A stretch of DNA of 54,418 nt, taken from assembly GCA_021209335.1 (NCBI GenBank), contig JAJOIN010000022.1, forward strand, positions 1 through 54,418, written 5' to 3'. The notes beneath the pieces are model-generated. The model was not told where the DNA came from and made no database searches. It saw only the letters and a list, made by a program, of their open reading frames with translations. A program made the position numbers and the translations under genes. Origin of the DNA: Aeromonadaceae bacterium. GTDB taxonomy: Bacteria; Pseudomonadota; Gammaproteobacteria; Enterobacterales; Aeromonadaceae. The stretch's first letter is position 1, and every line of letters begins with the position of its first letter. Positions 18,138 through 28,050 of this stretch are shown piece by piece.

Positions 18138-18524
18138 ATGTCATACAGTCAAAAAGTAATCGATCATTACGAGCATCCGCGCAACGTCGGTTCCTTCAGC
18201 AAGGATGATCCGGATGTGGCCACCGGCATGGTGGGGGCGCCGGCCTGCGGCGACGTGATGAAGCTGCAGATCAAGGTCAACGAAGCCGGGGTCATCGAGG
18301 ATGCCAAGTTCAAGACCTACGGTTGCGGTTCCGCCATCGCCTCCAGCTCTCTGGTGACCGAGTGGGTCAAGGGCAAGACGCTGGATGAGGCGGCGGCTAT
18401 CAAGAATACCGCCATTGCCGAAGAGCTGGCGCTGCCGCCCGTCAAGATCCACTGCTCCATTTTGGCGGAGGATGCCATCAAGGCGGCCATCGCCGACTAC
18501 AAGCAGAAGAAAGGTCTGGAATAA
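18138..18524 (+). CDS. iscU: IscU, Fe-S cluster scaffold protein
   Basis: Scaffold on which [2Fe-2S] clusters are built from IscS sulfur before HscA/HscB-assisted transfer. The 128-residue protein has the three cluster cysteines C37, C63 and C106 plus D39. It also has the LPPVK motif (99-103) recognised by HscA. A GTAGGAGG ribosome site precedes the ATG. iscA follows after 17 bases. Confidence 0.98.
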   Translation: MSYSQKVIDHYEHPRNVGSFSKDDPDVATGMVGAPACGDVMKLQIKVNEAGVIEDAKFKTYGCGSAIASSSLVTEWVKGKTLDEAAAIKNTAIAEELALPPVKIHCSILAEDAIKAAIADYKQKKGLE

Positions 18525-18541
18525 CAAGAAGGAAGCGAGTG

Positions 18542-18865
18542 ATGGCCATCACCCTGACCGAAGCGGCGGCAAACCGCGTACGAACTTTTCTGGCCAACCG
18601 GGGCAAGGGCCTCGGTGTCCGGCTGGGCATCAAGACCTCCGGCTGCTCCGGCATGGCCTATGTGCTGGAGTTTGTCGACGAGAGCGATGCCGACGATCAA
18701 ATTTTCGAGCAGTACGGCGTCAAGGTGGTGGTGGATAGCAAGAGCCTGCTTTATCTTGACGGCACCGAGTTGGACTTTGTCAAAGAAGGGCTCAACGAGG
18801 GCTTTAAATTCCATAATCCCAACGTCAAGGACGAGTGCGGCTGCGGCGAAAGCTTCATCGTCTAG
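18542..18865 (+). CDS. iscA: IscA, A-type Fe-S carrier protein
   Basis: A-type carrier that moves Fe-S clusters to target proteins; 107 residues. The conserved cysteines are C35 (SGCSGM), C99 and C101 (ECGCGESF). The ORF track opens one codon earlier at GTG; the ATG at 18542 gives the standard [10 protein letters not shown] start, with AAGGAAG upstream. A GC-rich hairpin separates it from hscB. Confidence 0.97.
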   Translation: MAITLTEAAANRVRTFLANRGKGLGVRLGIKTSGCSGMAYVLEFVDESDADDQIFEQYGVKVVVDSKSLLYLDGTELDFVKEGLNEGFKFHNPNVKDECGCGESFIV

Positions 18866-18877
18866 GCCCTGACGTCA

Positions 18878-18907
18878 GGCCGGCTGCCCAGCCGGCCGCT
18901 TGTTTTT
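18878..18907 (+). terminator. Attenuator-like hairpin between iscA and hscB
   Basis: Perfect 9-bp stem GGCCGGCTG / CAGCCGGCC with a 2-base spacer at the tip (effective loop slightly larger), followed by GCTTGTTTTTG. It resembles an intrinsic terminator with an interrupted U-tract, located inside the isc operon 16 bases before the hscB start. It may lower expression of hscBA-fdx-iscX relative to iscRSUA. Confidence 0.6.
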
Positions 18908-18922
18908 GTGCGGGAGTGCCGG

Positions 18923-19441
18923 GTGAACTATTTCGAGATCTTCCAATTTCCCATCGCCTTTGAACTGGACTCAGCCGAGCTGGCCAGCCGCTATCGTCAA
19001 CTGCAGCAGCAGTACCATCCGGACAAATTTGCCGCCGCCAGTGAAGCCGATCGCAGTCGCGCCCTGCAATGGGCCGCCGAGATCAATGCCGCCTTCAATA
19101 CCCTCAAGGAACCGGTGGCGCGCGCCGAGTACCTGCTGAGCCTGCAGGGGCTCGAGATCCGCGGTGAGCAGCAGACCCTGCAGGATATGGACTTTCTCGA
19201 ACAGCAGTGGACCTGGCGGGAGGCGCTGGATGAACTGCCGCTGGCTGACAATCCCCTGCTGGCCGCTGCCACCCTGGCGGCTGAACTCACCCAGGCCCAG
19301 CAGCAGATGCGCACCGCCTTGAGTCAGACCCTGGACGCCGGTGAGTGGCCGGCGGCGGCGGACTGGGTGCGCAAACTCAAATTCATGGCCAAGCTGCAGC
19401 TGGAGCTGGAGCGGCTGGAAGACTCTTTGTTGGACGATTAA
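18923..19441 (+). CDS. hscB: HscB, J-type co-chaperone for Fe-S transfer
   Basis: J-domain co-chaperone that brings IscU to HscA and stimulates its ATPase. The HPD motif is at residues 32-34 (YHPDKF), as in E. coli, and the C-terminal helical domain that binds IscU follows. The GTG at 18923 gives [10 protein letters not shown] and 172 residues (E. coli 171), with GGGAG seven bases upstream. The track's GTG at 18908 adds five codons and overlaps the T-run of the hairpin. hscA starts four bases after the stop. Confidence 0.96.
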   Translation: MNYFEIFQFPIAFELDSAELASRYRQLQQQYHPDKFAAASEADRSRALQWAAEINAAFNTLKEPVARAEYLLSLQGLEIRGEQQTLQDMDFLEQQWTWREALDELPLADNPLLAAATLAAELTQAQQQMRTALSQTLDAGEWPAAADWVRKLKFMAKLQLELERLEDSLLDD

Positions 19442-19445
19442 ACAG

Positions 19446-21293
19446 ATGGCGTTATTACACATTGCAGAGCCCGGCCAGAGTGCCGCCCCCCATCAGCACA
19501 AGTGGGCGGTAGGCATCGATCTGGGCACCACCAACTCCCTGGTGGCCGTGGTGCGCAGCGGCCAGGCCGAGGCGCTGGCGGATGCCGACGGCCAGGTGAT
19601 CCTGCCCTCGGTGGTGCGCTACGGCCAGGACGCTACCCTGGTGGGCTGGCAGGCCAAGCAGCAAGCCGCCCAAGACCCCCTCAACACCCTTTCTTCCATC
19701 AAGCGCTTGATGGGCAAGTCGCTGGCCGACGTGGACGCCGGTCGGTTGCCGTATCAGCTCAGTGACAGTGAGGGACGCCTGGTGCAGATCGAGACGGCAG
19801 TGGGGACCGTCAACCCGGTGCAGGTCTCGGCCGAGATCCTCAAGTGCCTGGCGCAACGGGCCGAGCAGAGCCTGGGCGCCCGCCTGGATGGGGTGGTGGT
19901 GACGGTGCCGGCCTACTTCAATGATGGTCAGCGCCAGGCCACCAAAGATGCCGCTCGCCTGGCCGGGCTGCACGTGCTGCGCCTGCTGAACGAACCCACC
20001 GCCGCCGCCGTGGCCTACGGGCTGGACTCGGGGCAGGAGGGGCTCATCGCCGTTTACGATCTGGGCGGCGGCACCTTCGACATCTCCATCCTGCGATTGC
20101 ACCGTGGGGTGTTTGAGGTGCTGGCCACCGGTGGCGACTCTGCCCTGGGCGGCGATGACTTCGATCATGCCCTGGCCGACTGGCTGCTGGGGCAGCTGAA
20201 CTTGACGCGGGCCCTGACGCCCCAGGAGCAGCGCCAACTGCTGGACTTGGCTTGTGAGGCCAAGGAGCGGCTCACCGTCCAGGACAGCTTGACCCTTTCC
20301 TTCCTCGGTTGGCAGGGGGAACTGAGCCGCAGTCAGTTTGATGCCCTCATTCAGCCGCTCGTCAAGAAGACCCTGCTGGCCTGCCGGCGTGCCCTCAAAG
20401 ATGCCGGTGTGACGGCCGATGAGGTGCTGGAGGTGGTGATGGTGGGGGGCTCCACCCGGGTGCCATTGGTGCGGGAGCAGGTGGCGGCCTACTTTGGCAA
20501 GCCGCCGCTCACCAGCATAGATCCGGACAAGGTGGTGGCGCTGGGCGCGGCCATCCAGGCGGATGTGCTGGTGGGCAACAAGCCCGATAACCAGATGCTG
20601 CTGCTGGATGTGATCCCCCTGTCCCTGGGGTTGGAGACCATGGGCGGCCTCACCGAGAAGATCATCCCCCGCAACACCACCCTGCCGGTGGCTCGCGCCC
20701 AGGAGTTCACCACCTTCAAGGACGGCCAGACGGCCATGGCCATCCACGTGGTGCAGGGCGAGCGGGAGTTGGTGGCCGATTGCCGCTCCCTGGCACGCTT
20801 CGAGTTGCGGGGCATACCCCCGATGGCGGCGGGCGCCGCTCATATCCGCATCACCTTCCAGGTGGATGCCGATGGCCTGCTGTCGGTGACCGCCATGGAG
20901 ACCAGCACCCAGGTGCAGGCGCACATTGAGGTCAAACCCGCCTATGGTCTGCAGGAGAGCCAGATCGCCGACATGCTGCGGGCCTCCATCGCCCATGCCG
21001 AGGCGGACGTGCAGGCCCGCATGCTGGTAGAGCAGCAGGTGGAGGCTGACCGGGTGATCGAGAGCGTCAGCCAGGCGCTGCTGGCCGATGGTGAACGGCT
21101 GCTGGAGCGGGCCGATCGCGCCGTCATCGAGACGGCCCTCACCCAGCTGCGCCAGGTGCGCCAAGGGCCGGATCTGGACGCCATCACAGCGGCCATCGCC
21201 CAGGTGGAACACGCCACCGCAGAATTTGCCGCCCGTCGCATGGATGATTCCATCCGCCGCGCGCTGCAGGGACAACAAATCGACAAGGTGTAA
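19446..21293 (+). CDS. hscA: HscA, Hsp70-type chaperone for Fe-S transfer
   Basis: Specialised Hsp70 that uses ATP to release clusters from IscU to acceptors. The 615-residue product has the actin-like ATPase ([40 protein letters not shown]) and a substrate-binding domain with the shortened C-terminus of the family (E. coli 616). The ORF track begins inside hscB; the ATG at 19446 gives [12 protein letters not shown]. fdx starts one base after the stop. Confidence 0.97.
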   Translation: MALLHIAEPGQSAAPHQHKWAVGIDLGTTNSLVAVVRSGQAEALADADGQVILPSVVRYGQDATLVGWQAKQQAAQDPLNTLSSIKRLMGKSLADVDAGRLPYQLSDSEGRLVQIETAVGTVNPVQVSAEILKCLAQRAEQSLGARLDGVVVTVPAYFNDGQRQATKDAARLAGLHVLRLLNEPTAAAVAYGLDSGQEGLIAVYDLGGGTFDISILRLHRGVFEVLATGGDSALGGDDFDHALADWLLGQLNLTRALTPQEQRQLLDLACEAKERLTVQDSLTLSFLGWQGELSRSQFDALIQPLVKKTLLACRRALKDAGVTADEVLEVVMVGGSTRVPLVREQVAAYFGKPPLTSIDPDKVVALGAAIQADVLVGNKPDNQMLLLDVIPLSLGLETMGGLTEKIIPRNTTLPVARAQEFTTFKDGQTAMAIHVVQGERELVADCRSLARFELRGIPPMAAGAAHIRITFQVDADGLLSVTAMETSTQVQAHIEVKPAYGLQESQIADMLRASIAHAEADVQARMLVEQQVEADRVIESVSQALLADGERLLERADRAVIETALTQLRQVRQGPDLDAITAAIAQVEHATAEFAARRMDDSIRRALQGQQIDKV

Positions 21294-21294
21294 C

Positions 21295-21633
21295 ATGCCG
21301 AAAATCATCGTATTGCCCCATGAAACGCTCTGTCCGGACGGTGCCGTACTGGAGGCCGAGACGGGAGAGACCATACTGGATGTGGCATTGCGCAATCACA
21401 TCGAGATTGAGCATGCCTGCGAGAAGTCCTGCGCCTGTACCACCTGCCACTGCATCGTCCGGGAGGGGTTTGATTCCCTGGAGCCCAGTGACGAGCTGGA
21501 GGATGATATGCTGGATAAGGCCTGGGGGCTGGAGCCGCAGTCACGGCTGAGCTGTCAGGCCAAGGTGGCGGATGACGATCTGGTGGTCGAGATCCCCAAA
21601 TACACCATCAACCTGGCCTCGGAGCGTCACTGA
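21295..21633 (+). CDS. fdx: Fdx, [2Fe-2S] adrenodoxin-type ferredoxin
   Basis: Ferredoxin that supplies electrons for cluster assembly on IscU. The 112 residues carry the cluster ligands C42, C48, C51 and C87 ([10 protein letters not shown] and LSCQAK). The extra cysteine C46 seen in Isc ferredoxins is also present. The true start is the ATG at 21295, just after the hscA stop; the track ORF begins within hscA. Confidence 0.97.
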   Translation: MPKIIVLPHETLCPDGAVLEAETGETILDVALRNHIEIEHACEKSCACTTCHCIVREGFDSLEPSDELEDDMLDKAWGLEPQSRLSCQAKVADDDLVVEIPKYTINLASERH

Positions 21634-21661
21634 CGCCTGTGCCGGTTGGCAAGGAGGTCAC

Positions 21662-21868
21662 ATGTCCCTCAAGTGGATAGACAGCCTGGAGATCGCCCTG
21701 GCTCTGGCCGAGCGGTTTCCCCTGCAGGATCCCCGTCAAGTCCGCTTCACCGATCTGCACCAGTGGGTCTGTGAGCTACCTGAGTTTGACGATGATCCTG
21801 CCCACTCCAACGAAGCTATCTTGGAGGCCATCATACTGGCCTGGCTCGGCGAGCTGGACGAGGAGTAG
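21662..21868 (+). CDS. iscX: IscX, small acidic Fe-S assembly regulator
   Basis: Last gene of the isc operon; a 68-residue acidic protein that binds IscS and modulates cluster assembly, possibly as an iron adaptor. The sequence [20 protein letters not shown]...[16 protein letters not shown]...[10 protein letters not shown] is characteristic. AAGGAGGT precedes the ATG by five or six bases. It is followed at once by a terminator. Confidence 0.96.
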   Translation: MSLKWIDSLEIALALAERFPLQDPRQVRFTDLHQWVCELPEFDDDPAHSNEAILEAIILAWLGELDEE

Positions 21869-21873
21869 TATCA

Positions 21874-21904
21874 ACAGGCCACCGGCGGGTGGCCTGGTTT
21901 TTTC
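21874..21904 (+). terminator. Intrinsic terminator of the isc operon
   Basis: Perfect 9-bp stem CAGGCCACC / GGTGGCCTG with a GGCG loop, then G and six T, six bases after the iscX stop. Confidence 0.92.
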
Positions 21905-21931
21905 TTGTTAGATTGAGAAGGATCCCTTTGC

Positions 21932-23233
21932 ATGTCTGCTGTCATGAAGATTCTGTTGTCCCAACAGCCTGCCGACCCCCAATGGGGTGAGCAGGCCCTG
22001 CTGAGTTTTGTCTCCACCGGCGCCCTGATCCATCTGGGAACCCAAGAGGCAGAGTGGCTGCGTCAGATCCAGCGTGCCGGCCGTCGCCTGGATGGTCAGG
22101 GGATCAAGCAGGTTTGTCTGTCCGGCGAGGGCTGGGATCTGGAGCGGCGCTATGCCTTCTATCAGGGTTTCTATAACCCTCGCGGCAAGCAAAACCTCTA
22201 TTTGGGGGAGATGCCGGTGGCCGAACAGGCGCAACTGGATGCCCTGCTGGAGTGTACCCGCTGGGTGCGCGAGCTCACCAACGGCACGCCGGAAGAGATC
22301 TATCCCCAGAGCCTGACCGAGCAGGCGGCCGAATTTATCCGCCGTCAGGCCCCCGAGGCCGTGACGGCCCGCTTCATCGTCGGTGAAGAACTGCGGGAGT
22401 TGGGTATGGTGGGGATCTATGGGGTGGGGCGCGGCAGCGACAGGCCGCCCGTGTTGCTGGAGCTGGACTACAACCCCAGCGGCGATGAGCGCGCGCCCGT
22501 GCTGGCCTGCCTGGTGGGCAAGGGCATCACCTTCGATTCCGGCGGCTACAGTCTCAAACCCTCGGACATGATGTTGCCCATGAAGTCGGACATGGGCGGG
22601 GCCGCCATGGTGAGCGGCGCCCTGGCGCTGGCCATCCGTCAGGGGCTTAAGGCTCGCATCAAGCTGTTTTTGTGCTGTGCCGAGAACCTGGTGAGTGGCA
22701 AGGCCTTCAAGCTGGGCGACATCCTCACCTATCGCAATGGCGTGACGGTAGAGGTGCAAAACACCGATGCCGAGGGACGGTTGGTGCTGGCTGACGGCCT
22801 GATCAATGCCAGCCAGACGGGCTGCCGCTATCTGCTGGATGCCGCGACCCTGACCGGTGCGGCCAAGGCGGCCCTGGGCCGTGACTACCATGGCGTCTTT
22901 AGCCTCAAGGAGGAGGATGCCTTCGCCCTGTGTGCCCTGGCCCGCCGCCAGCAGGAGCTTTGCTGGCCGCTGCCGCTGGCCACCTGGCACCTGCCGATGC
23001 TCAGCTCCGCCTATGCTGAGCTGGGTAACATCGCCGGGGCGGAAGGGACGCCGGGCGCCAGCACGGCGGCCGCCTTCCTCTCGCGCTTTGTCGACAGTCG
23101 GGTAGAACAGTGGCTGCATCTGGACTTGTCTGCCTCCTTCCAGAAGAACGCCACGGATCTGTGGGCCCCGGGCGGTAAGGGCCACGGGCTGCGCACCATC
23201 GCCGCCTGGCTGCACCAGGTGGCGCAAGCCTGA
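21932..23233 (+). CDS. pepB: PepB, M17 leucyl-type aminopeptidase B
   Basis: Cytoplasmic dinuclear-metal aminopeptidase; 433 residues (E. coli PepB 427). The catalytic domain has the metal and substrate motifs KGITFDSGGYSLKPSDMM, KSDMGGAA and NTDAEGRLVLADGL. The N-terminal domain is short, as in PepB rather than PepA. It sits between iscX and ndk as in many gammaproteobacteria. A palindrome 70 bases after its stop probably ends its transcript. Confidence 0.95.
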   Translation: MSAVMKILLSQQPADPQWGEQALLSFVSTGALIHLGTQEAEWLRQIQRAGRRLDGQGIKQVCLSGEGWDLERRYAFYQGFYNPRGKQNLYLGEMPVAEQAQLDALLECTRWVRELTNGTPEEIYPQSLTEQAAEFIRRQAPEAVTARFIVGEELRELGMVGIYGVGRGSDRPPVLLELDYNPSGDERAPVLACLVGKGITFDSGGYSLKPSDMMLPMKSDMGGAAMVSGALALAIRQGLKARIKLFLCCAENLVSGKAFKLGDILTYRNGVTVEVQNTDAEGRLVLADGLINASQTGCRYLLDAATLTGAAKAALGRDYHGVFSLKEEDAFALCALARRQQELCWPLPLATWHLPMLSSAYAELGNIAGAEGTPGASTAAAFLSRFVDSRVEQWLHLDLSASFQKNATDLWAPGGKGHGLRTIAAWLHQVAQA

Positions 23234-23302
23234 TGCGCCTGGACCGGGCAGTGAGAGTTAGTTAAAAGATTTCATAAAAACGCCTGTTTGCCCGTGTCAG
23301 AT

Positions 23303-23334
23303 GGGCGTGCATCCGTATAATCGGAAGCACGCCC
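23303..23334 (+). promoter_or_regulatory. 32-bp palindrome carrying the ndk -10 box in its loop; possible pepB terminator
   Basis: Arms GGGCGTGC / GCACGCCC and TCCG / CGGA, interrupted only by an A-A mismatch, surround a central TATAAT. Downstream is TTGTTTTG, so RNA read from pepB could fold into a 12-bp stem and terminate. As DNA, TATAAT at 23316-23321 with GTGTCA 16 bases upstream (23294-23299) is the best promoter for ndk. The symmetry could also be an operator. Confidence 0.6.
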
Positions 23335-23366
23335 TTGTTTTGACGGCGCTTAAGGAGTCCATGTCG

Positions 23367-23798
23367 ATGACCATTGAACGTACCTTTTCCATCATCAAAC
23401 CCGACGCTGTGGGGCGCAATCTCGTCGGCGACATCTATCATCGTTTCGAAAATGCCGGCCTGCAGATCATCGCCGCTAAGATGCTGCATCTGAGCCGTGA
23501 GCAGGCCGAGGGGTTTTATGCCGAGCACCAGGGCAAGCCGTTTTATGACCCCCTGATCAAGTTCATGACCTCAGGGCCCATCATGGTACAGGTGCTGGAA
23601 GGCGAGGATGCCATTCGCCGTCACCGGGAGGTGATCGGCGCCACGGATCCCGCCAAGGCACAGGCCGGTACCATTCGGGCCGACTATGCCAGCTCGGTGC
23701 AGCAAAACGCCGTGCACGGCTCCGACAGCACCACCTCGGCGGAGCGTGAAATTGCCTATTTTTTCACCACGGAAGAGATTTGCCCGCGCACCCGCTAA
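23367..23798 (+). CDS. ndk: Ndk, nucleoside diphosphate kinase
   Basis: Balances nucleoside triphosphate pools by phosphate transfer through an active-site histidine, visible in NAVHGSDS. The 143-residue product equals the E. coli length, from [15 protein letters not shown] to EEICPRTR. The ATG at 23367 is nine bases after AAGGAG; the ATG at 23361 is too close to it, and the track start lies upstream of the likely transcript. A strong terminator follows. Confidence 0.97.
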   Translation: MTIERTFSIIKPDAVGRNLVGDIYHRFENAGLQIIAAKMLHLSREQAEGFYAEHQGKPFYDPLIKFMTSGPIMVQVLEGEDAIRRHREVIGATDPAKAQAGTIRADYASSVQQNAVHGSDSTTSAEREIAYFFTTEEICPRTR

Positions 23799-23834
23799 CT
23801 CAATGACGCAGCAGCAAAAAGTTGCAAGCTAGCC

Positions 23835-23865
23835 AACAGGGGAGCCCAGGCTCCCCTGTTGTTTT
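23835..23865 (+). terminator. Intrinsic terminator of ndk
   Basis: Perfect 12-bp stem AACAGGGGAGCC / GGCTCCCCTGTT with two unpaired tip bases, followed by GTTTT. Confidence 0.88.
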
Positions 23866-23913
23866 AGCCGTCACCACCGGCCGGGCTCCCTAGCATAGCT
23901 GAAACATTATTTG

Positions 23914-23919
23914 TACAAT
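23914..23919 (+). promoter_or_regulatory. Possible -10 box of the rlmN promoter
   Basis: TACAAT lies 38 bases before the rlmN ATG, after the ndk terminator. No good -35 hexamer is seen at the matching distance, so the call rests on position and the five-of-six -10 match. Confidence 0.35.
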
Positions 23920-23957
23920 GCCGCCCCCAAAGCTGGTAGTTCATCACAGAGGCCCCC

Positions 23958-25076
23958 ATGAGCGAGTCAAAAATCAACCTGCTGGATCTGGATCGCAAGG
24001 CGATGCGCGCCTTCTTCGCCGAGCTGGGTGAGAAGCCGTTTCGTGCCGATCAGGTCATGAAGTGGATCTACCACTTTGGCTGTGATGACTTTGCCGCCAT
24101 GACCGACATCAACAAGGCCTTGCGGGAAAAGTTGCAACAGCGCTGCGAGATCCGCGCACCCGAGATCAGTCAGGAGCAGCGCTCCGCTGATGGCACCATC
24201 AAGTGGGCCTTGCGGGTGGGGGATCAGGAGGTAGAAACCGTCTACATCCCCGAGGAGGACAGGGCCACCCTGTGTGTCTCCTCCCAGGTGGGGTGTGCCC
24301 TGGAATGCAAGTTCTGCTCCACCGCTCAGCAGGGCTTTAACCGTAATCTCACTGTGTCTGAGATCATTGGTCAGGTATGGCGGGCCGCCAAGGTCATTGG
24401 CTTCTCCAAGGAGACCGGCAAGCGTCCCATCACCAACGTGGTGATGATGGGCATGGGTGAGCCGCTGCTCAATCTGGCCAACGTGGTGCCGGCCATGGAG
24501 CTGATGATGGATGATTTCGGCTTTGGCCTGTCCAAGCGCCGGGTGACCCTCTCCACTTCCGGGGTGGTGCCGGCGTTGGATAAGCTGGGCGACATGATTG
24601 ACGTGGCGTTAGCCATCTCGCTGCACGCGCCCAACGACGCCTTGCGCTCCGAGATCATGCCCATCAACGACAAGTACAACATCGACGACTTCCTGTCGGC
24701 GGTGCGCCGCTACCTGGACAAGTCCAATGCCAACCAGGGGCGGGTGACGGTGGAATATGTGCTGCTCGATCACATCAATGATGACATGCAGCATGCCCAC
24801 GAGCTGGCCAAGACCTTGAAGGACACGCCGAGCAAGATCAACCTGATCCCCTTCAATCCTTTTCCCGGCAATCCTTATGGCAAACCGAGCAACAGCCGGA
24901 TTGACCGTTTCGCCAAGGTGCTGATGGAGTATGGCTTTACCGTCATAGTGCGCAAAACCCGGGGGGATGACATTGATGCCGCCTGCGGGCAGCTGGTAGG
25001 TGACGTGATCGACAGAACCAAGCGAACCATGAAAAAACGGATGCAACAAGAGGGTATTTCGGTCAAAATGCTTTGA
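23958..25076 (+). CDS. rlmN: RlmN, dual 23S rRNA/tRNA adenine C2-methyltransferase
   Basis: Radical-SAM enzyme that methylates A2503 of 23S rRNA and A37 of several tRNAs. The 372-residue protein has the cluster motif CALECKFC (C113, C117, C120). A C-terminal cysteine C343 (DIDAACGQL) matches the mechanistic cysteine of the family. Other motifs, [11 protein letters not shown] and [13 protein letters not shown], are intact. It is the first gene of a likely transcript rlmN-pilW-rodZ-ispG. Confidence 0.97.
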   Translation: MSESKINLLDLDRKAMRAFFAELGEKPFRADQVMKWIYHFGCDDFAAMTDINKALREKLQQRCEIRAPEISQEQRSADGTIKWALRVGDQEVETVYIPEEDRATLCVSSQVGCALECKFCSTAQQGFNRNLTVSEIIGQVWRAAKVIGFSKETGKRPITNVVMMGMGEPLLNLANVVPAMELMMDDFGFGLSKRRVTLSTSGVVPALDKLGDMIDVALAISLHAPNDALRSEIMPINDKYNIDDFLSAVRRYLDKSNANQGRVTVEYVLLDHINDDMQHAHELAKTLKDTPSKINLIPFNPFPGNPYGKPSNSRIDRFAKVLMEYGFTVIVRKTRGDDIDAACGQLVGDVIDRTKRTMKKRMQQEGISVKML

Positions 25077-25102
25077 AATCCAGTCCGTTATTGCTCATAC
25101 AC

Positions 25103-25882
25103 ATGAAAACTAACAGCTTGTTGGCTTGGGCAGTGTTGGCGCTGCTGCCCGGCTGTGTAACCGAAACCACCTATATCGGCAACAACACCTCCCGTGCGGC
25201 TCAATCCATCGACACCGCCGCTGCCGCCAAGACGCGGGTCGAGCTGGCGGTGGGCTACATGAAAAAAGGGGATCTGAGCCAGGCGAGATTTAATCTGGAC
25301 AAGGCGCTCTCCATGGATCCCCGCAGTGCCGAAGCCCACCTGACCCTGGCTTACTATTATCAAAAAGTGGGCGATACCCAGGCCGCCGATGCCGCCTACC
25401 GTAAATTACTCTCTCTGCACGGCAGTGATGCCAATGCCATGAACAACTACGGTGTCTTCCTGTGTAAGCAAAAACGCTATGACGAGGCCGAGCGCCAGTT
25501 CCTCAAAGCGGTAGCCCAGCCTGATTACGTGGACATGGGGGATACTTATGAGAATGCCGGTTACTGCGCCAGCTTGGCGGGCCAGCCAGATAAGGCCTTG
25601 CAGTATTACGAACAGGCGGTAAGCTACAACCCGCGCAAGGGGCAAGCCTGGCTGGCGAAGGCCGCTATGGAGCTGGATAGCAAGCGGCGAGACGCGGCTG
25701 GTGTGTCTTTGAGCCGCTATGCCCAGTTAGGCTTGCCAGAGACGGCAGAAAGTTTGTGGCTACGCTTGCGTCTGGCGCAAGAGCTGGGAGAATTGGCCCA
25801 ATTGCATAAGTTCGGCGGCGAGCTGGTACGTCGTTTTCCGGACTCCGCCCAAGCAAAAAGATATATAAACAATGACTACTGA
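25103..25882 (+). CDS. pilW: PilW/PilF, type IV pilus biogenesis TPR lipoprotein
   Basis: Outer-membrane pilotin-type lipoprotein needed to assemble the PilQ secretin. The product is 259 residues with a signal peptide ending in LLPGC (acylated C18; proline at -2 is uncommon). TPR repeats run from about residue 45 (ARFNLDKALSMDPRSAEAHLTLAYYY, NNYGVFLCKQKRYDEAERQFLKAV). The ORF track opens at a TTG overlapping the rlmN stop; the ATG at 25103 opens a normal signal peptide. The gene is absent from this locus in E. coli, and its position between rlmN and rodZ is usual in piliated gammaproteobacteria. It overlaps rodZ by 11 bases. Confidence 0.9.
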   Translation: MKTNSLLAWAVLALLPGCVTETTYIGNNTSRAAQSIDTAAAAKTRVELAVGYMKKGDLSQARFNLDKALSMDPRSAEAHLTLAYYYQKVGDTQAADAAYRKLLSLHGSDANAMNNYGVFLCKQKRYDEAERQFLKAVAQPDYVDMGDTYENAGYCASLAGQPDKALQYYEQAVSYNPRKGQAWLAKAAMELDSKRRDAAGVSLSRYAQLGLPETAESLWLRLRLAQELGELAQLHKFGGELVRRFPDSAQAKRYINNDY

Positions 25883-26828
25883 TACCCACACAGAGCCGGC
25901 ACCCGCTACGCCGGAAGCTCGTCCCAGTCCAGGTTTGATGTTGCGTAATGCCCGTGAGCAGCGTCAGCTGTCCCAGGGGGAGGTAGCTGCTCGCCTGAAT
26001 TTGCGCGTTTCCCTGATTCGGGATCTGGAGCTGGATCGCTTTGATCAAAAAACCGCCAGCACCTTCACCCGGGGCTATATCAAGTCCTATGCCAAGCTGC
26101 TGGGGATTGCGGATGAGCCTATAGTGGCCGCCTACGAGGCCATGGCCGAGCGAACCCCCGAATACGGTCACCAGATGCATAGCTTCTCCCGGCGCACCAG
26201 CCGTGAGGCTAGCGAGAACCGGCTGCGCTATGCCTCCTGGCTGGCGTTCATTGTGCTGGCGGTGGGCATGTTTGCCTGGTGGTGGCAACAGCCGGCAGAG
26301 ACGCCCAAGACCAGCAATCTGGCCGACACCATGCGCCTGCTGGACAGTTCTACCGAATCTTTGGCAACGGCTGTTTCTGCCGCAGCGCCAGTCAGTGGTG
26401 CTGTGGTCAGCAGTGAGGCACTGGTCAGTGCAGCGGCTGCGCCCCTGAGCGCGGCGGTTTCCGCCGGTCAGGCCATGGCCCCCGCCACCTCGGCCCCGTC
26501 CGCCACCCCGCTGAGCGCTGATACTTCAGCCGTTGTTGCGGCGGCCGAGGCAGTTCCGGCGACGCCCTCAGATGCGAGCGTTGCCGGCGAGTTGGCCCTG
26601 TCATTTAAGGCTGACTGCTGGCTGCGCGTGACGGATGCCACCGGCAAGGTGCTGCTGGAGGGTCTGAAGAAGGCCGGCGCCCAGCAGAGCTTGTCTGGGG
26701 TACCGCCTTACCGTTTGGTGGTCGGCGCGCCGCAGGCTCTTAGCCTGAGCCTTGCCGGTGAGCCGGTGGATATGACCCGCTTCAAGGCGGGCCAGGTGGC
26801 CCGATTTACCCTGCCGAGCAAGAGTTGA
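25872..26828 (+). CDS. rodZ: RodZ, cytoskeletal shape protein
   Basis: Membrane protein linking MreB to the cell-wall elongation machinery. The 318-residue product has a cytoplasmic HTH domain (about 20-85, [20 protein letters not shown]), a basic stretch, and one transmembrane helix (about 121-138, [18 protein letters not shown]). A long Ala/Ser/Pro linker (about 150-235) leads to a periplasmic domain ending in the [15 protein letters not shown] region. Layout and neighbours match RodZ; the linker is low-complexity and poorly conserved. Confidence 0.94.
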   Translation: MTTDTHTEPAPATPEARPSPGLMLRNAREQRQLSQGEVAARLNLRVSLIRDLELDRFDQKTASTFTRGYIKSYAKLLGIADEPIVAAYEAMAERTPEYGHQMHSFSRRTSREASENRLRYASWLAFIVLAVGMFAWWWQQPAETPKTSNLADTMRLLDSSTESLATAVSAAAPVSGAVVSSEALVSAAAAPLSAAVSAGQAMAPATSAPSATPLSADTSAVVAAAEAVPATPSDASVAGELALSFKADCWLRVTDATGKVLLEGLKKAGAQQSLSGVPPYRLVVGAPQALSLSLAGEPVDMTRFKAGQVARFTLPSKS

Positions 26829-26832
26829 TTGT

Positions 26833-27951
26833 ATGAGTGATGTGGTTTCCCCGATCAAGCGCCGGATCAGCAAGCAGATCATGGTGGGCAAGGTGGCCGT
26901 AGGGGGCGATGCACCCATCTCGGTTCAGAGCATGACCAACACCCGTACCACGGATGTGGCGGCCACCGTGGCCCAGATCCAGGCCATTGCCCGGGCCGGG
27001 GCCGACATAGTGCGGGTGTCCGTCCCCACCATGGAGGCGGCCGAGGCGTTCGCCCAGATCCGTCGTCAGGTGACTCTGCCGCTGGTGGCCGACATCCACT
27101 TCGACTATCGCATCGCCCTCAAGGTGGCCGAGTATGGCGCCGATTGCCTGCGGATCAACCCGGGCAATATCGGCACTGAAGATCGCATCCGTGCCGTGGT
27201 GGATTGCGCGCGGGACAAGAACATTCCCATCCGCATCGGCGTCAATGGCGGCTCCCTGGAGCGGGAGCTGATGGACAAGTATGGCGAGCCGACCCCTGAG
27301 GCCTTGGTTGAGTCAGCCCTGCGCCATGTGGAGATACTGGATAGGCTCAACTTTGACCAGTTCAAGGTGAGCGTCAAGGCCTCCGATGTCTTCCTGGCAG
27401 TGGAAGCCTATCGCCAGCTGGCCCGTCAGATCGAGCAGCCCTTGCACCTGGGCATCACCGAAGCCGGTGGTTTTCGCGCCGGAGCGGTGAAGTCCGCCAT
27501 CGGCCTGGGGATGCTGCTGGCGGACGGCATCGGCGATACCCTGCGCATCTCGTTGGCCGCCGATCCGGTGGAAGAGGTGAAGGTGGGCTTTGATATTCTC
27601 AAGTCCCTGCGCATCCGCTCCCGCGGCATCAACTTCATCGCCTGTCCCTCCTGCTCCCGGCAGGAGTTTGATGTCATCGCCACCGTCAATGCCCTGGAGC
27701 AGCGGCTCGAAGACATTGTCACCCCCATGGATGTCTCCATCATCGGCTGCGTGGTCAATGGCCCCGGCGAGGCCCTGGTCTCCAACCTGGGGCTGGCCGG
27801 CGCCAGCAAGAAGAGCGCCCTGTATGAAGATGGCCAGCGGGTGGATCGGCTGGATAACCTGGATCTGGTCGACGCCCTTGAGGCACGGATCCGCGCCAAG
27901 GTGGCCCGGCTGGATCAGGGCAACCGCATCGATGTGACGCCCACCGAATGA
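26833..27951 (+). CDS. ispG: IspG, 4-hydroxy-3-methylbut-2-enyl diphosphate synthase
   Basis: Fe-S enzyme of the MEP isoprenoid pathway converting MEcPP to HMBPP; 372 residues as in E. coli. The [4Fe-4S] ligands are C271, C274 ([11 protein letters not shown]) and C306, with a Glu seven residues on (CVVNGPGE). The N-terminal barrel shows [19 protein letters not shown] and [13 protein letters not shown]. It starts four bases after rodZ and is probably co-transcribed. As an Fe-S enzyme it is a likely client of the isc operon nearby. Confidence 0.97.
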   Translation: MSDVVSPIKRRISKQIMVGKVAVGGDAPISVQSMTNTRTTDVAATVAQIQAIARAGADIVRVSVPTMEAAEAFAQIRRQVTLPLVADIHFDYRIALKVAEYGADCLRINPGNIGTEDRIRAVVDCARDKNIPIRIGVNGGSLERELMDKYGEPTPEALVESALRHVEILDRLNFDQFKVSVKASDVFLAVEAYRQLARQIEQPLHLGITEAGGFRAGAVKSAIGLGMLLADGIGDTLRISLAADPVEEVKVGFDILKSLRIRSRGINFIACPSCSRQEFDVIATVNALEQRLEDIVTPMDVSIIGCVVNGPGEALVSNLGLAGASKKSALYEDGQRVDRLDNLDLVDALEARIRAKVARLDQGNRIDVTPTE

Positions 27952-27976
27952 CGGCGTCGCTTTCCCGCCCGGGCGT

Positions 27977-28005
27977 TTTACCTCGGGGGGGAAACTCCCT
28001 ATAAT
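27977..28005 (+). promoter_or_regulatory. hisS promoter with GC-rich discriminator
   Basis: TTTACC (27977-27982), a 17-base spacer, and a perfect TATAAT (28000-28005), followed by GCGTGCACT. The 20 bases from CTCCC onward match the purL promoter at 18 positions. A GC-rich discriminator is typical of growth-rate- or ppGpp-controlled promoters. Confidence 0.75.
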
Positions 28006-28050
28006 GCGTGCACTTTTTCCCCTGGTTTCTAATTGCATTCGAGTACCGAC

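Noticed and set aside
19455-21395. Minus-strand ORF of 646 aa opposite hscA and fdx
   Set aside because: Antisense shadow; the plus-strand genes HscA and Fdx are unmistakable.
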